64,000 nucleotides of DNA from Dermatophilaceae bacterium Soc4.6 (lineage in GTDB: Bacteria > Actinomycetota > Actinomycetes > Actinomycetales > Dermatophilaceae). Position numbers and translations under genes: made by a program. The stretch spans positions 4,092,001 through 4,156,000 of the forward strand of contig JAZGVH010000002.1 of NCBI GenBank assembly GCA_039889245.1, written 5' to 3'. Position 1 is the stretch's first letter. Every line of letters begins with the position of its first letter. This document shows positions 45,138-54,430 of this stretch, in pieces. Below the pieces are notes generated by a model, which made no database searches, was not told the origin of the DNA, and worked only from the letters and a program-made list of their open reading frames with translations.

Positions 45138-46267
45138 GCATCCCCTCGCAGTTCACCCGGTCGGCGACCAGCGAGCCCAGCGCAGGAGAGACCCACGTGA
45201 CAACGGCCATCCCCGACCAGCTCCTCGACCCCTCTGCGGTCTCAGCGACGGACCCCGTGATCTCGGTCCAGAACCTGTGGAAGGTGTTCGGCGCGAAGGG
45301 GGCGGACGTCCCGAGGTCGGACGAGCTGAGAGACCTGTCCCGCAGGGAGCTCAAGGAGCGCACCGGATGCGTCGCCGCCGTCTGCGACCTCAGCTTCGAC
45401 GTCGCCCCGGGAGAGGTCTTCGTCGTGATGGGTCTCTCCGGTTCCGGGAAGTCCACCCTCGTGCGCTGCCTCACCCGGCTCATCGAGCCCACCGCCGGAC
45501 GGGTGGTGTTCAAGGGCGAAGACATCCTCGAGGCGAGCGAGCGGTCGCTGCGCGAGCTGCGCCGGCACAAGATCTCGATGGTCTTCCAGCACTTCGGCCT
45601 ATTGCCACACCGCCGGGTCGTGGACAATGTCTCCTACGGTCTGGAGATCCGCGGGACCGGAAAGAAGGAGCGCGCGAAGCGGGCCGCCGAGGTCATCGAC
45701 CTCGTGGGGCTGTCCGGCTACGAGAACTCCTTCCCCGACCAGCTCTCCGGCGGCATGCAGCAGCGCGTCGGTCTCGCCCGGGCGCTGGCCGGCGATCCTG
45801 AGGTGCTGCTCTTCGACGAGCCGTTCTCGGCGCTCGACCCCTTGATTCGCCGCGACATGCAGAACGAGGTCATCCGCCTCCACCACGAGGTCGGCAAGAC
45901 GATGGTCTTCATCACCCACGACCTCTCCGAGGCGCTCAAGCTCGGCGACCGGATCCTCATCATGCGGGATGGTCGGCTGGTGCAGGTGGGCACCGGCGCG
46001 GAGCTCGTCGCCGCCCCGGCCGACGACTACGTGCGCGACTTCGTCCGGGAGGTGCCGCGCTCGCACGTCCTCACGTTGCGCTGGATCATGCGTCCGCCGC
46101 GCCCCGACGACCGTCTGGACGGTCCGGAGCGCGGCCCGGACCTCGTGGTCCGCGAGGCGGTGCGCGCAGTCCTCGAGTGTGACGGCCCGATCAAGGTCGT
46201 AGAGAACGGACAGCTGCTCGGTGTCGTCGGCGACGCCGAGATCCTCTCGGTGGTTGCCAACTCATGA
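45134..46267 (+). CDS. proV: Glycine betaine/proline ABC transporter ATPase (ProV/OpuAA-like)
   Basis: This 377-residue ATPase for a compatible-solute importer has an N-terminal extension with [20 protein letters not shown], typical of ProV. Walker [14 protein letters not shown], signature [15 protein letters not shown] and Walker [14 protein letters not shown] follow, and a single C-terminal CBS-like segment ends at [15 protein letters not shown] 45134 overlaps the betB stop. GTG 45197, preceded by AGGAGAG, is a strong alternative start that would shorten it by 21 residues. It probably imports choline or glycine betaine for catabolism. Confidence 0.9.
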   Translation: MSIPSQFTRSATSEPSAGETHVTTAIPDQLLDPSAVSATDPVISVQNLWKVFGAKGADVPRSDELRDLSRRELKERTGCVAAVCDLSFDVAPGEVFVVMGLSGSGKSTLVRCLTRLIEPTAGRVVFKGEDILEASERSLRELRRHKISMVFQHFGLLPHRRVVDNVSYGLEIRGTGKKERAKRAAEVIDLVGLSGYENSFPDQLSGGMQQRVGLARALAGDPEVLLFDEPFSALDPLIRRDMQNEVIRLHHEVGKTMVFITHDLSEALKLGDRILIMRDGRLVQVGTGAELVAAPADDYVRDFVREVPRSHVLTLRWIMRPPRPDDRLDGPERGPDLVVREAVRAVLECDGPIKVVENGQLLGVVGDAEILSVVANS

Positions 46268-48249
46268 CGGCGATCACCGCCGTCCGCACCGGTGTCCGCC
46301 CGTTCCGAGGTGCGATCACGATCGGGGTCCTGCTTGTCTGGCTCCTTGCGTTCACCGTCTTGCGCGGACAGGACACCCTGACGCTCGGCGCTGCCGACGT
46401 CACGTCCCTGCACACCCGGCTCAACGACCTGAACGACGCGGTTGGGGCGAATCGCAACAGCAACCCGCTGTTCCTGTACTTCTTCAATGAGATCCGCCTG
46501 GTGATCGATCACCTCACCCTCTTCATCTCGGCCCTGGTCTCGCAGCCGTCGTACGGACGGCCGGTCCCGTTGGCCGGCTGGCTCGGCGTGGTGGCCGTGC
46601 TGGGTTTTGGCTCCTGGGCGCTGGGCAACCTCAAGGTCGGTTTGCTGGCCGTCGTCGGCTTCATCTTCATGGGGCTCCAGGGCCTGTGGCAGGAGAGCAT
46701 GGACACCTTCGCGCTCACTCTTGCTGCGGTCCTCGTGGCCCTGGTCGTCGGCATACCCCTCGGCGTCTGGGCTGGGGTGTCCGACCGGGTCAATCGGGTC
46801 GTGACCCCCCTCCTGGACTTCATGCAGACCATGCCGACCTTCGTCTATCTCGCTCCGCTGACACTCGTCTTCCTCATCGGACCGGCCTCGGCGGTGATCG
46901 CCACCCTCATCTACGCCGCGCCCCCGGTGATCAGGATCACCGCCCACGGCATCCGGCAGACGCCGCCGGAGACGGTCGAGGCGGCCGGGTCCCTCGGCAC
47001 CACACGTCCTCAGATGCTGGCCAAGGTGATGCTGCCGATGGCCAAGCGGACGATCGTCATCGGTGTCAACCAGACCATCATGGCCGCCCTGTCGATGGTC
47101 ACCATCGCCGCGCTGATCGATGCGCCGGGGCTCGGACGGGTCGTGCTGCAGTCACTGCAGTCACTGGACGTCGGCACCGCGTTCAACGCGGGACTTTCGA
47201 TCGTCATCATGGCCATCGTGTTCGACCGGGTCACCACAGCGGCCAGCGTCCGGGTGGAACTGGCCCGGCGCACCGGCAGCGAACGGGCAGCCTCGGTGCG
47301 CAAGGTCGGCCTGGTCGTCGGCGCTGTGGGCACCGCGCTCTGTCTGTATCTCTCCTACACCTACGTCTGGGCCGCGGAGTTCCCGACGGGCATTGATCTG
47401 GGGAGCCCGATCAGCGGGTTCGCCACCTCCGTCACCGACTGGGCTCAGGTGCACCTGAGCGTCCTGACCGGCGACTTCAAGGACGTCGTCACCAACGACC
47501 TCCTCAACCCGTTCCAGAGCCTGCTCACCGATTCTCCGTGGTGGCTGCTCACGTTCGTGCTCGTCGCGCTGGCGGCGATAGCGGGCAGCATCCGGGGCGC
47601 CCTGACCACCGCTACCTGTCTGCTCCTGATCGTGGGCACGGGGCTGTGGTCCGACGCCATGAGCACCCTGGCCGCGACGCTCCTCGCGACCATCGCGGTG
47701 ATGGCGCTCGGGTTGGTCTTCGGGGTGTGGATGGGCCGCAGCCGGCGGGCTGACCGGGTGATCCGACCCGCCCTGGATGCCGCCCAGACGATGCCGTCCT
47801 TCGTCTACCTGGTGCCTTTCGTCGCCCTCTTCGCCGCCAGCCGATTCACGGGAATCGCCGCCGGTGTCGTCTATGCCGCGCCAGTGGTCATCAAGATCAT
47901 CGCCGACGGGATCGCGGCCGTGTCGCCCACCACCATCGAGGCGGCTACCGCGGCGGGCTCGAGCAGCTGGCAGATCATCACCAAGGTGCAGCTGCCCTTG
48001 TCGCTGCGCACACTGGGGCTGGCTATGAACCAGGGTCTGATCTACGTGCTGTCGATGGTCGTGGTCGGCGGCCTGGTCGGCGGCGGGGCGCTCGGCTACG
48101 ACGTGGTGGCCGGGTTTCGCCAGAACGCCCTCTTCGGCAAGGGGCTGGCAGCTGGCCTGGCCATCGTCCTGCTCGGCCTCATGCTCGACCGGCTGACCCA
48201 GTCCGTAGCCCGGCGAGCCGATGCCCGCACTGACCACAGCCACCCCTAG
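46264..48249 (+). CDS. proW: Compatible-solute ABC permease with two fused ProW-like domains
   Basis: This 661-residue membrane protein has two tandem BPD_transp_1 domains. The first EAA region is [20 protein letters not shown] (about 235-260) and the second [20 protein letters not shown] (about 558-580). Each half repeats [15 protein letters not shown] / [15 protein letters not shown]. ProW is normally one domain that dimerises, so this chain supplies a whole heterodimer-like channel. About 12 or more hydrophobic segments are present. ATG 46264 overlaps the ATPase stop. It pairs with the downstream binding lipoprotein. Confidence 0.9.
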   Translation: MTAITAVRTGVRPFRGAITIGVLLVWLLAFTVLRGQDTLTLGAADVTSLHTRLNDLNDAVGANRNSNPLFLYFFNEIRLVIDHLTLFISALVSQPSYGRPVPLAGWLGVVAVLGFGSWALGNLKVGLLAVVGFIFMGLQGLWQESMDTFALTLAAVLVALVVGIPLGVWAGVSDRVNRVVTPLLDFMQTMPTFVYLAPLTLVFLIGPASAVIATLIYAAPPVIRITAHGIRQTPPETVEAAGSLGTTRPQMLAKVMLPMAKRTIVIGVNQTIMAALSMVTIAALIDAPGLGRVVLQSLQSLDVGTAFNAGLSIVIMAIVFDRVTTAASVRVELARRTGSERAASVRKVGLVVGAVGTALCLYLSYTYVWAAEFPTGIDLGSPISGFATSVTDWAQVHLSVLTGDFKDVVTNDLLNPFQSLLTDSPWWLLTFVLVALAAIAGSIRGALTTATCLLLIVGTGLWSDAMSTLAATLLATIAVMALGLVFGVWMGRSRRADRVIRPALDAAQTMPSFVYLVPFVALFAASRFTGIAAGVVYAAPVVIKIIADGIAAVSPTTIEAATAAGSSSWQIITKVQLPLSLRTLGLAMNQGLIYVLSMVVVGGLVGGGALGYDVVAGFRQNALFGKGLAAGLAIVLLGLMLDRLTQSVARRADARTDHSHP

Positions 48250-48317
48250 CCACACCGTGAGCCTCGCGGCCCCCCAGCACCCCCCACACACCAGCGCCGA
48301 TCGAAAGGCAACCCGAC

Positions 48318-49307
48318 ATGATCCCCACCTCGACCAATGCGTCGACCCGAGCCCGCATCCTTCCCGGCCTCGCCGCCGTGGCCGCCATGGCCCTCTCCAT
48401 CAGCGCCTGCGGCGGCGCGAAGGTGGGTCAGGACACCGCCGCCCCGAGCGGGGGATCCGGCAAGTGCGGCAGCGTCAACCTGGCCGTCAACGCCTGGGTC
48501 GGCTACCGGGCCGATGCCGCTGTCGTCTCCTACGTCGCGGAGCATCAGCTTGGCTGCAAGGTCGTCAAGAAGAACCTCGACGAGCAGGTCTCCTGGCAGG
48601 GGTTCGGCACCGGCGAGGTGGACGCGATCTTGGAGAACTGGGGCCACGAGGACCTGGCTCAGAAGTACATCACCGAGCAGAAGGTGGCGCAGGATGCCGG
48701 CCAGACCGGCAACATCGGCGTGATCGGCTGGTACGTCCCGCCGTTCCTAGCCAAGGAGCACCCCGACATCGTGGACTGGAAGAACCTCAACAAGTACGCC
48801 GACCTGTTCAAGACCTCGGAGTCGGGGGGCAAGGGCGAGCTACTGGACGGCGACCCGGGCTTCGTCACGAACGACGGCGCCCTCGTCAAGAATCTGAATC
48901 TCGACTACAAGGTGGTCTACGCCGGCTCCGAGGCGGCCCTCATCACCAGCTTCCGCATGGCGGAGAGCACCCAGAAGCCGATGATCGGGTACTTCTACTC
49001 TCCGCAGTGGTTCCTCGCCGACGTGCCGCTGGTCAAGGTCAACCTGCCCCCGTACACCACGGGCTGTGACGCTGTCCCGGCCAAGGTGGGCTGCGACTAC
49101 CCGCCCTACAACCTCAACAAGGTCGTCAGCACGAAGTTCGCCCAGTCCGGCAGCCCGGCATACCGGCTGGTCAAGGGCTTTCACTGGACCAACGACGACC
49201 AGAACGCGGTCGCCAAGTCCATCCAGGGCGGGATGTCGGACGACGCGGCGGCCAAGAAGTGGGTCGAGGCCAACCCGGGCCAGGTCAAGGCGTGGCTGGG
49301 AAGCTGA
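48318..49307 (+). CDS. proX: Glycine betaine/choline-binding lipoprotein (ProX/OpuAC-like)
   Basis: This 329-residue lipoprotein has signal core LPGLAAVAAMALSISAC with lipidated Cys near residue 31. The OpuAC fold includes VNLAVNAWVGYRADAAVVSY, EQVSWQGFGTGEVDAILENW, GYFYSPQWFLADVPLVKV and AYRLVKGFHWTNDDQNAV. Aromatic residues suited to a quaternary-ammonium cage are plentiful (Trp in NAWVGY, ENWGHED and SPQWFLA). It follows the permease by 68 bp and ends the betB-proV-proW-proX operon. Confidence 0.9.
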   Translation: MIPTSTNASTRARILPGLAAVAAMALSISACGGAKVGQDTAAPSGGSGKCGSVNLAVNAWVGYRADAAVVSYVAEHQLGCKVVKKNLDEQVSWQGFGTGEVDAILENWGHEDLAQKYITEQKVAQDAGQTGNIGVIGWYVPPFLAKEHPDIVDWKNLNKYADLFKTSESGGKGELLDGDPGFVTNDGALVKNLNLDYKVVYAGSEAALITSFRMAESTQKPMIGYFYSPQWFLADVPLVKVNLPPYTTGCDAVPAKVGCDYPPYNLNKVVSTKFAQSGSPAYRLVKGFHWTNDDQNAVAKSIQGGMSDDAAAKKWVEANPGQVKAWLGS

Positions 49308-49325
49308 GCCCTTTCCTCCCCTTGT

Positions 49326-49352
49326 CGTGGCGTGCCCCGCTCTCGCGCCACG
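49326..49352 (+). terminator. Possible terminator after proX
   Basis: CGTGGCG (49326-49332) can pair with CGCCACG (49346-49352) across a 13-nt loop, 19 bp after the proX stop. The stem is short and no U-tract follows, so termination may be weak. Confidence 0.4.
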
Positions 49353-49391
49353 CCCCGGTCCCTCTGCCATGACCAGGGCGTCGCCGAGCGC

Positions 49392-49456
49392 TTGACAGCG
49401 TAGCGGGCGTCCACGAATATTGTTGCGTACAACGCATGCTGTTGCGTAGCACGCAT
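49392..49456 (+). promoter_or_regulatory. Promoter and double operator of dmg
   Basis: TTGACA (49392-49397), 17 bp, then GAATAT (49415-49420) is a good sigma-70-like promoter. The best operator copies of the island follow: TTGCGTACAACGCAT (49423-49437) and TTGCGTAGCACGCAT (49442-49456), starts 19 bp apart. Their position over +1 suggests repression. Confidence 0.82.
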
Positions 49457-49470
49457 AATCGGAGGTTGGT

Positions 49471-51909
49471 ATGACGGGTCCCAAGGTGGTCATCATCGGT
49501 GCCGGCGTGGTCGGCGCAGCGCTGGTCGACGAGCTCACGGCTCGCGGCTGGGATGACGTGACGGTGGTGGACCAGGGGGACTTGCCTGCTCCGGGCGGCT
49601 CGACCTCGCACGCCCCTGGGCTGGTCTTCCAGGCCAGCGGCTCCAAGACGATGACCGAGCTGGCCCGCTACACCGTCGAGAAGCTCTCCTCGCTCGAGGC
49701 CGAGGCCGGCCCCTGCTTCCTGCAGGTCGGTGGGCTCGAAGTCGCCACCACCCCCGAGCGGGCCGCCGAGCTGCAACGGCGGCACGGCTGGCTGACCGCC
49801 TGGGGGGTCGAGTCCCACCTTCTCGGTGCCGCCGAGACCGTGGCGATGTACCCCCTGCTCGACCCCGAGGTGGTCCTCGCCGGACTGCACATCCCGACGG
49901 ACGGGCTCGCCAAGGCGGTCAACGCGGTCGATGCCCAGACCCGGAGGGCCGCGTCGCGCGGCGCCCGGTTGCTTCCCCGCCACGAGGTTCTCGACTTCAC
50001 CGTCGAGGACGGCAAGGTCACCGCCGTGGTCACCGACAAGGGCGAGATCCCCGCAGACATCGTCGTGTGTTGTGCGGGCATCTGGGGACCGGTCATTGCG
50101 GCGAAGGTCGGTATGCGCCTACCGCTGACCCCCCTCGCCCACCAGCTCGCCTGGACCTCCCCGGTGCCCCAGCTGGCCGGCGCCGCGCGGGAGGCGACGC
50201 TGCCGATCCTGCGCCACCAGGACCAGGACCTTTACTACCGCGAGCGGTTCGACACCATCGGCATCGGCTACTACGGCCACCGTCCGATGCCGATGCGCGC
50301 CGAGGAGATCGCGCGGCCCGGGGAGTCGGCGCAGATGCCCTCGGTCCTCGAGTTCACTGCGGAGGACTTCGAAGAAGCGTGGAAACAGACCCAGATCCTG
50401 CTGCCCTCCACGCGCGACGCCAAGATCGAGGAGGGCATCAACGGACTGTTCTCCTTCACCACCGACAACATGCCGCTCATCGGGGAGTCGCCGGACGTCA
50501 GCGGCTTCTGGGTGGCCGAGGCGGTCTGGGTGACCCACTCCGCCGGGGTCGGCCGGGCGGTCGCCGAGCTGCTGGTCGACGGCTACTGCTCGAGCTTCGA
50601 CCTGCACGAGTGCGACCTTAACCGCTTCGAAGAGCACCAGCTGTCGCCCGAGTACGTGCTCACCCGCGACTGCCAGAACTTCGTGGAGGTCTATGACATC
50701 CTGCACCCGCTACAGCCCACGGGTAGCCCACGGCCCATCCGGACCAGCCCGTTCTACGCCCGTCAACAGGCGCTGGGCGCCGAGTTCCTCGAGGCCTCGG
50801 GGTGGGAGCGCCCGCAGTGGTATGCCGCCAACGCCGGCCTCGTGGCCGGCCGCGACATCCCCGTCCCGAACGACTGGGCGGCCAGGCACTGGTCACCGAT
50901 CGTCGCCGCCGAGGCGCAGGTCACACGCGAGTTGGTCGCGATGTACGACATGACCGCCCTCAAACGGCTCGAGGTCACCGGTCCCGGCTCCGCGGCATAC
51001 CTCAACAGCCTGGTGACCGGAGACGTCGACAAGTCGGTCGGGTCCGTGACCTACTGCCTCCTGCTCGAGCCCAACGGCGGTATCCGCAGCGACATCACGG
51101 TAGCCCGGCTCTCCGTCGACAGGTTCCAGGTCGGAGCCAACGGCAACGGGGACCTCGACTGGCTCAGCCGTCACCTTCCCGTTGATGGCACCGTGCAGGT
51201 CCGCGACATCACCGCGGGCACCTGCTGCATCGGGCTGTGGGGCCCCAGGGCTCGCGACCTCATCCAGCCGTTGACCGACACCGACTTCAGCCACGCGGCG
51301 CTGAAGTACTTCCGGTCCACGAGGGCCTACATCGGCACCGTCCCCGTCACGGCCATGCGCCTTTCCTATGTCGGGGAGCTCGGCTGGGAGATCTACACGA
51401 CGGCGGAGCACGGCCAGCGACTGTGGGACCTCCTGTGGGAGGCGGGGCAGGAGCACGGCGTCATTGCGGCTGGACGCGGCGCCTTCTCGAGCCTGCGACT
51501 GGAGAAGGGCTACCGCTCCTACGGCGCCGACATGACCGCCGAACACGACCCCTACGAGGCCGGGCTCGGCTTCGCCGTAAAGCTCGACAAGGGCGACTTC
51601 GTCGGGCGGGAGGCACTGCTGGCCCGCAAGGACTCCAGCCCCCGCCGGCTCACCTGCCTGACCCTGCCGGAGCCTGGCGACATGGTGCTCGGCAAGGAGC
51701 CCGTGTACGCCGCCGACCGGTGCGTCGGGTACGTCACCAGTGCCGCGTACGGCTACACGATCAACAGGGCAGTCGCGTACGCCTGGCTCCCGGTCGAGCT
51801 CGCTGAAGTCGGCACCGAGCTCGAGATCGGGTACTTCGACCAGCGGGTGCGGGCGGTGGTGACCGCCGAGCCGTTGTTCGACCCGGCCATGGAGCGTCTT
51901 CGCCGCTAG
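49471..51909 (+). CDS. dmg: N,N-dimethylglycine oxidase
   Basis: This 812-residue two-part flavoenzyme oxidises dimethylglycine to sarcosine and captures the one-carbon unit on tetrahydrofolate. The N-terminal DAO-type FAD domain begins VVIIGAGVVGAALVDELTAR and carries PGGSTSHAPGLVFQ, whose His (residue 47) is the likely covalent FAD site by comparison with the Arthrobacter globiformis enzyme. The C-terminal GCV_T folate domain (from about 430) includes MYDMTALKRLEVTGPG, TYCLLLEPNGGIRSDITVAR and LGFAVKLDKGDFVGREALLA. Length and order match Arthrobacter DMGO closely. It is transcribed alone from an operator-controlled promoter. Confidence 0.93.
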   Translation: MTGPKVVIIGAGVVGAALVDELTARGWDDVTVVDQGDLPAPGGSTSHAPGLVFQASGSKTMTELARYTVEKLSSLEAEAGPCFLQVGGLEVATTPERAAELQRRHGWLTAWGVESHLLGAAETVAMYPLLDPEVVLAGLHIPTDGLAKAVNAVDAQTRRAASRGARLLPRHEVLDFTVEDGKVTAVVTDKGEIPADIVVCCAGIWGPVIAAKVGMRLPLTPLAHQLAWTSPVPQLAGAAREATLPILRHQDQDLYYRERFDTIGIGYYGHRPMPMRAEEIARPGESAQMPSVLEFTAEDFEEAWKQTQILLPSTRDAKIEEGINGLFSFTTDNMPLIGESPDVSGFWVAEAVWVTHSAGVGRAVAELLVDGYCSSFDLHECDLNRFEEHQLSPEYVLTRDCQNFVEVYDILHPLQPTGSPRPIRTSPFYARQQALGAEFLEASGWERPQWYAANAGLVAGRDIPVPNDWAARHWSPIVAAEAQVTRELVAMYDMTALKRLEVTGPGSAAYLNSLVTGDVDKSVGSVTYCLLLEPNGGIRSDITVARLSVDRFQVGANGNGDLDWLSRHLPVDGTVQVRDITAGTCCIGLWGPRARDLIQPLTDTDFSHAALKYFRSTRAYIGTVPVTAMRLSYVGELGWEIYTTAEHGQRLWDLLWEAGQEHGVIAAGRGAFSSLRLEKGYRSYGADMTAEHDPYEAGLGFAVKLDKGDFVGREALLARKDSSPRRLTCLTLPEPGDMVLGKEPVYAADRCVGYVTSAAYGYTINRAVAYAWLPVELAEVGTELEIGYFDQRVRAVVTAEPLFDPAMERLRR

Positions 51910-51915
51910 CGCTCA

Positions 51916-51946
51916 GGGGCACGCCGACCTGGGTCGGCGTGGCCCC
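51916..51946. terminator. Bidirectional terminator between dmg and the GntR gene
   Basis: ACGCCGACC (51921-51929) pairs with GGTCGGCGT (51932-51940), extended by GGGGC/GGCCCC with one bulge (51916-51946). It separates the convergent dmg and GntR genes. Confidence 0.8.
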
Positions 51947-51953
51947 CACCCCT

Positions 51954-52676
51954 TCAGATCGATGAGCGGATGGACTCCTCGAAGTGACGGATGTGACCAG
52001 CAGTCAGTTCTGCTGCCTGCGCCGCGTCGCCATCGATGATGGCGCTCAACAGGGGACGGTGCTCCGCGACGTGGCCGCCGATATCCGGAAGCCGGTCGAT
52101 GAACAGGCACCAGATCCGCGTGGCGAGGTTGTCGTAGCGGACCAGGGTGTCTTCGAGATAGGGGTTGTGCGTCGTCGCGTAGATGCTGCGGTGCACACGC
52201 ATGTCCAGACGCAGGAGGGCATCTCTGGGCCGGTCGATCCGTGTCGGCTGCCCCAGCTCGCCCAGGACCTCGGCGAGTCGGGACCGGTCGGCCGCGGTGG
52301 CGCGGCGCGCGGCGCTCGCGGCCGCCGAGGGCTCCAGCTGCTGACGCACCTCCGAGATGTGGGCGAGGTCGGTGATGTTGACCTCCGTGGCAAAGGTGCC
52401 CCGTCTGGGAAAGGCGACCACGAGCCGCTCGTACTCCAGCCGCTTGAGGGCCTCACGCACTGGCGTCCGCCCGGTGCCCAGAGCCCGAGCCAGCAGGTCG
52501 TCATTGAGAGGAGCCCCGGGGCGGATGTCCAGCATCACCAGGCGGTCGCGGATGTCGAGGTAGGCCCGCTCTGCCAGGGACACCTTCTCCTCACCGTCCC
52601 ATTGCCCAGCGCCCACTCCCGCCGACTCCACGCTGGTCACGTCACCGTCAGTCACCGAGGCGCTGGTCACCGTCAC
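51954..52676 (-). CDS. GntR-family regulator (FCD/FadR subgroup)
   Basis: This 240-residue repressor-type regulator has an N-terminal winged helix: [39 protein letters not shown] and [15 protein letters not shown]-terminal helical FCD ligand domain (about 110-235) has [37 protein letters not shown] and [20 protein letters not shown], with the usual metal-binding Asp/His positions. It is divergent from soxB, with a 129-bp intergenic region holding a candidate site, so it probably controls the sox operon. The inducer may be sarcosine, but that is inference. Confidence 0.88.
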   Translation of the reverse strand: MTVTSASVTDGDVTSVESAGVGAGQWDGEEKVSLAERAYLDIRDRLVMLDIRPGAPLNDDLLARALGTGRTPVREALKRLEYERLVVAFPRRGTFATEVNITDLAHISEVRQQLEPSAAASAARRATAADRSRLAEVLGELGQPTRIDRPRDALLRLDMRVHRSIYATTHNPYLEDTLVRYDNLATRIWCLFIDRLPDIGGHVAEHRPLLSAIIDGDAAQAAELTAGHIRHFEESIRSSI

Positions 52677-52753
52677 TTTCCTCTCCTCCCCGCCTGGAAC
52701 CGCGGGGCTCCTGGCAAGCCCTTGACCACGTGCGGTGGCTTACCCTACGTTAG

Positions 52754-52778
52754 ACCACAGACTGGTATACTAATAGTC
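52754..52778. promoter_or_regulatory. Candidate GntR operator at the soxB promoter
   Basis: GACTGGTATACTAATAGTC (52760-52778) has inverted GACT/AGTC ends around a TGGTATACTA core that fits the GT...AC pattern of FadR-subgroup GntR sites. An overlapping ACCA-N5-TGGT inverted repeat spans 52754-52766. TATACT (52766-52771) could be the soxB -10 box. None of the IclR-type 15-bp sites occurs here. Confidence 0.5.
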
Positions 52779-52805
52779 GAACAGTGTCAGACAAGGTGGT
52801 TCCCC

Positions 52806-54107
52806 ATGACGACCAGCGATACCCTGCGTGACCGGAGTGCGCCTCGGACCGCCGATTTGAGCACCAGCCACATGGGCGCAGGGTCGACTCCAGGTGCCGA
52901 CCTGCCGGAGCACCCGTCGTTCCTGTGGCGCAACGTGGCGCCCAAGAAGCACTACGACGTCGTCATCATCGGCGGTGGGGGCCACGGCCTGGCGACGGCT
53001 TACTACCTCGCCAAGAACCATGGGATCACCAATGTCGCCGTCCTCGAGAAGGGATGGCTGGCCGGCGGCAACATGGCCCGTAACACCACGATCATCCGGT
53101 CCAACTACCTGTGGGACGAGAGCGTCGGCATCTACGAGCACTCGCTGAAGCTGTGGGAGACCCTCGACGACGAGCTGGACTACCCGATCTTGTTCAGCCA
53201 GCGCGGGGTGCTCAACCTGGCTCACAGCCTGCAGGACGTGCGCGACAGCGTCCGTCGCGTGAACGCCAACCGGCTCAACGGCGTCGACGCCGAGTGGGTC
53301 GACCCCCAGCAGGTCAAGGAGCTGTGCCCGATCGTCAACATCTCCCAAGACGTGCGCTACCCGGTGCTGGGCGCGACGTACCAGCCGCGGGCCGGCATCG
53401 CCAAGCACGACTACGTCGCCTGGGGTTTCGCCCGCGCCGCGGATGCGATGGGCGTGGACCTGATCCAGGACTGTGAGGTCACCGGCATCGAGACCGTCGG
53501 TGGTCGGGTCTCGGCGGTTCGCACCAACCGCGGAACGATCGGCGCGGGCCGAGTCGCGCTGTGCGCGGCAGGGCATTCCTCGGTGCTCGCCGAGATGGTG
53601 GGCCTCGAGCTGCCGATCCAGTCCCACCCGCTGCAGGCCCTGGTCTCCGAGCTGCTGGAGCCCGTGCATCCCACCGTGGTCATGTCCAACGCCGTCCACG
53701 TCTACGTCTCGCAGGCGCACAAGGGCGAGCTCGTCATGGGCGCCGGCATCGACAGCTACAACGGCTACGGACAACGAGGCGCCTTCCACATCATCGAGCG
53801 ACAGATGGCGGCAGCCTTGGAGCTGTTCCCGGTCTTCGCCAGGGCACACCTGCTGCGGACCTGGGCGGGCATCGTCGACACCACCCCGGACGCGTCCCCG
53901 ATCGTCAGCCTCACTCCGGTCGACGACCTCTACGTCAACTGCGGCTGGGGCACGGGCGGGTTCAAAGCCACCCCCGGGATCGGATGGTGCTTCGCCGACA
54001 CCTTGGCCCATGGCCGGTCGCACCCGCTGACGGCTGCGTTCACCCTCGAACGGTTCACCAGCGGCGCGCTCGTCGACGAGCACGGCGCCGCTGCCGTGGC
54101 CCACTGA
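52806..54107 (+). CDS. soxB: Sarcosine oxidase beta subunit
   Basis: This 433-residue flavoprotein subunit of heterotetrameric sarcosine oxidase contains the amine-oxidising site. After an extension of about 45 residues come the FAD motif [20 protein letters not shown] and [35 protein letters not shown] follows, whose His is a candidate covalent FMN site by analogy with corynebacterial Sox[21 protein letters not shown] closes the fold. It is the first gene of soxB-soxD-soxA-soxG, which converts sarcosine to glycine and 5,10-methylene-THF. Confidence 0.94.
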   Translation: MTTSDTLRDRSAPRTADLSTSHMGAGSTPGADLPEHPSFLWRNVAPKKHYDVVIIGGGGHGLATAYYLAKNHGITNVAVLEKGWLAGGNMARNTTIIRSNYLWDESVGIYEHSLKLWETLDDELDYPILFSQRGVLNLAHSLQDVRDSVRRVNANRLNGVDAEWVDPQQVKELCPIVNISQDVRYPVLGATYQPRAGIAKHDYVAWGFARAADAMGVDLIQDCEVTGIETVGGRVSAVRTNRGTIGAGRVALCAAGHSSVLAEMVGLELPIQSHPLQALVSELLEPVHPTVVMSNAVHVYVSQAHKGELVMGAGIDSYNGYGQRGAFHIIERQMAAALELFPVFARAHLLRTWAGIVDTTPDASPIVSLTPVDDLYVNCGWGTGGFKATPGIGWCFADTLAHGRSHPLTAAFTLERFTSGALVDEHGAAAVAH

Positions 54108-54151
54108 GCGCCGAGTCTCACTCACCCAACGCCCCAAGCAGGAGCAGAACG

Positions 54152-54430
54152 ATGCAGCTCATCCCATGCCCGTGGTGTGGACCCCGCGACGAGGTGGAGT
54201 TCACCTACGGCGGCGCGGCCCACGTTCCCTACCCCGAGGACCCGCAGGCGCTGTCCGACGAGGAGTGGGCGCGCTACGTGTTCTTCCGCGACAACCCCAA
54301 GGGCCCGTTCGCAGAACGCTGGTGCCACAGCGCGTCGTGCCGGCGCTGGTTCAACGCGATCCGCAACACTGCCACCCACGAGTTCTTGGCGGTCTACGGC
54401 CAGGGCGAGCCGAAGGCTGTGGTCGCATGA
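54152..54430 (+). CDS. soxD: Sarcosine oxidase delta subunit
   Basis: This 92-residue small zinc-binding subunit is missed if only long upstream starts are considered. Zinc ligands are visible as CPWCG near residues 6-10 and WCHSASCRRWF near 58-68. Family sequence includes EFTYGGAAHVPYPE, YVFFRDNPKGPFAERW and THEFLAVY. ATG 54152 is preceded by AGGAG. It overlaps soxA by ATGA. The size and order B-D-A-G are those of the classical tetrameric enzyme. Confidence 0.94.
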   Translation: MQLIPCPWCGPRDEVEFTYGGAAHVPYPEDPQALSDEEWARYVFFRDNPKGPFAERWCHSASCRRWFNAIRNTATHEFLAVYGQGEPKAVVA

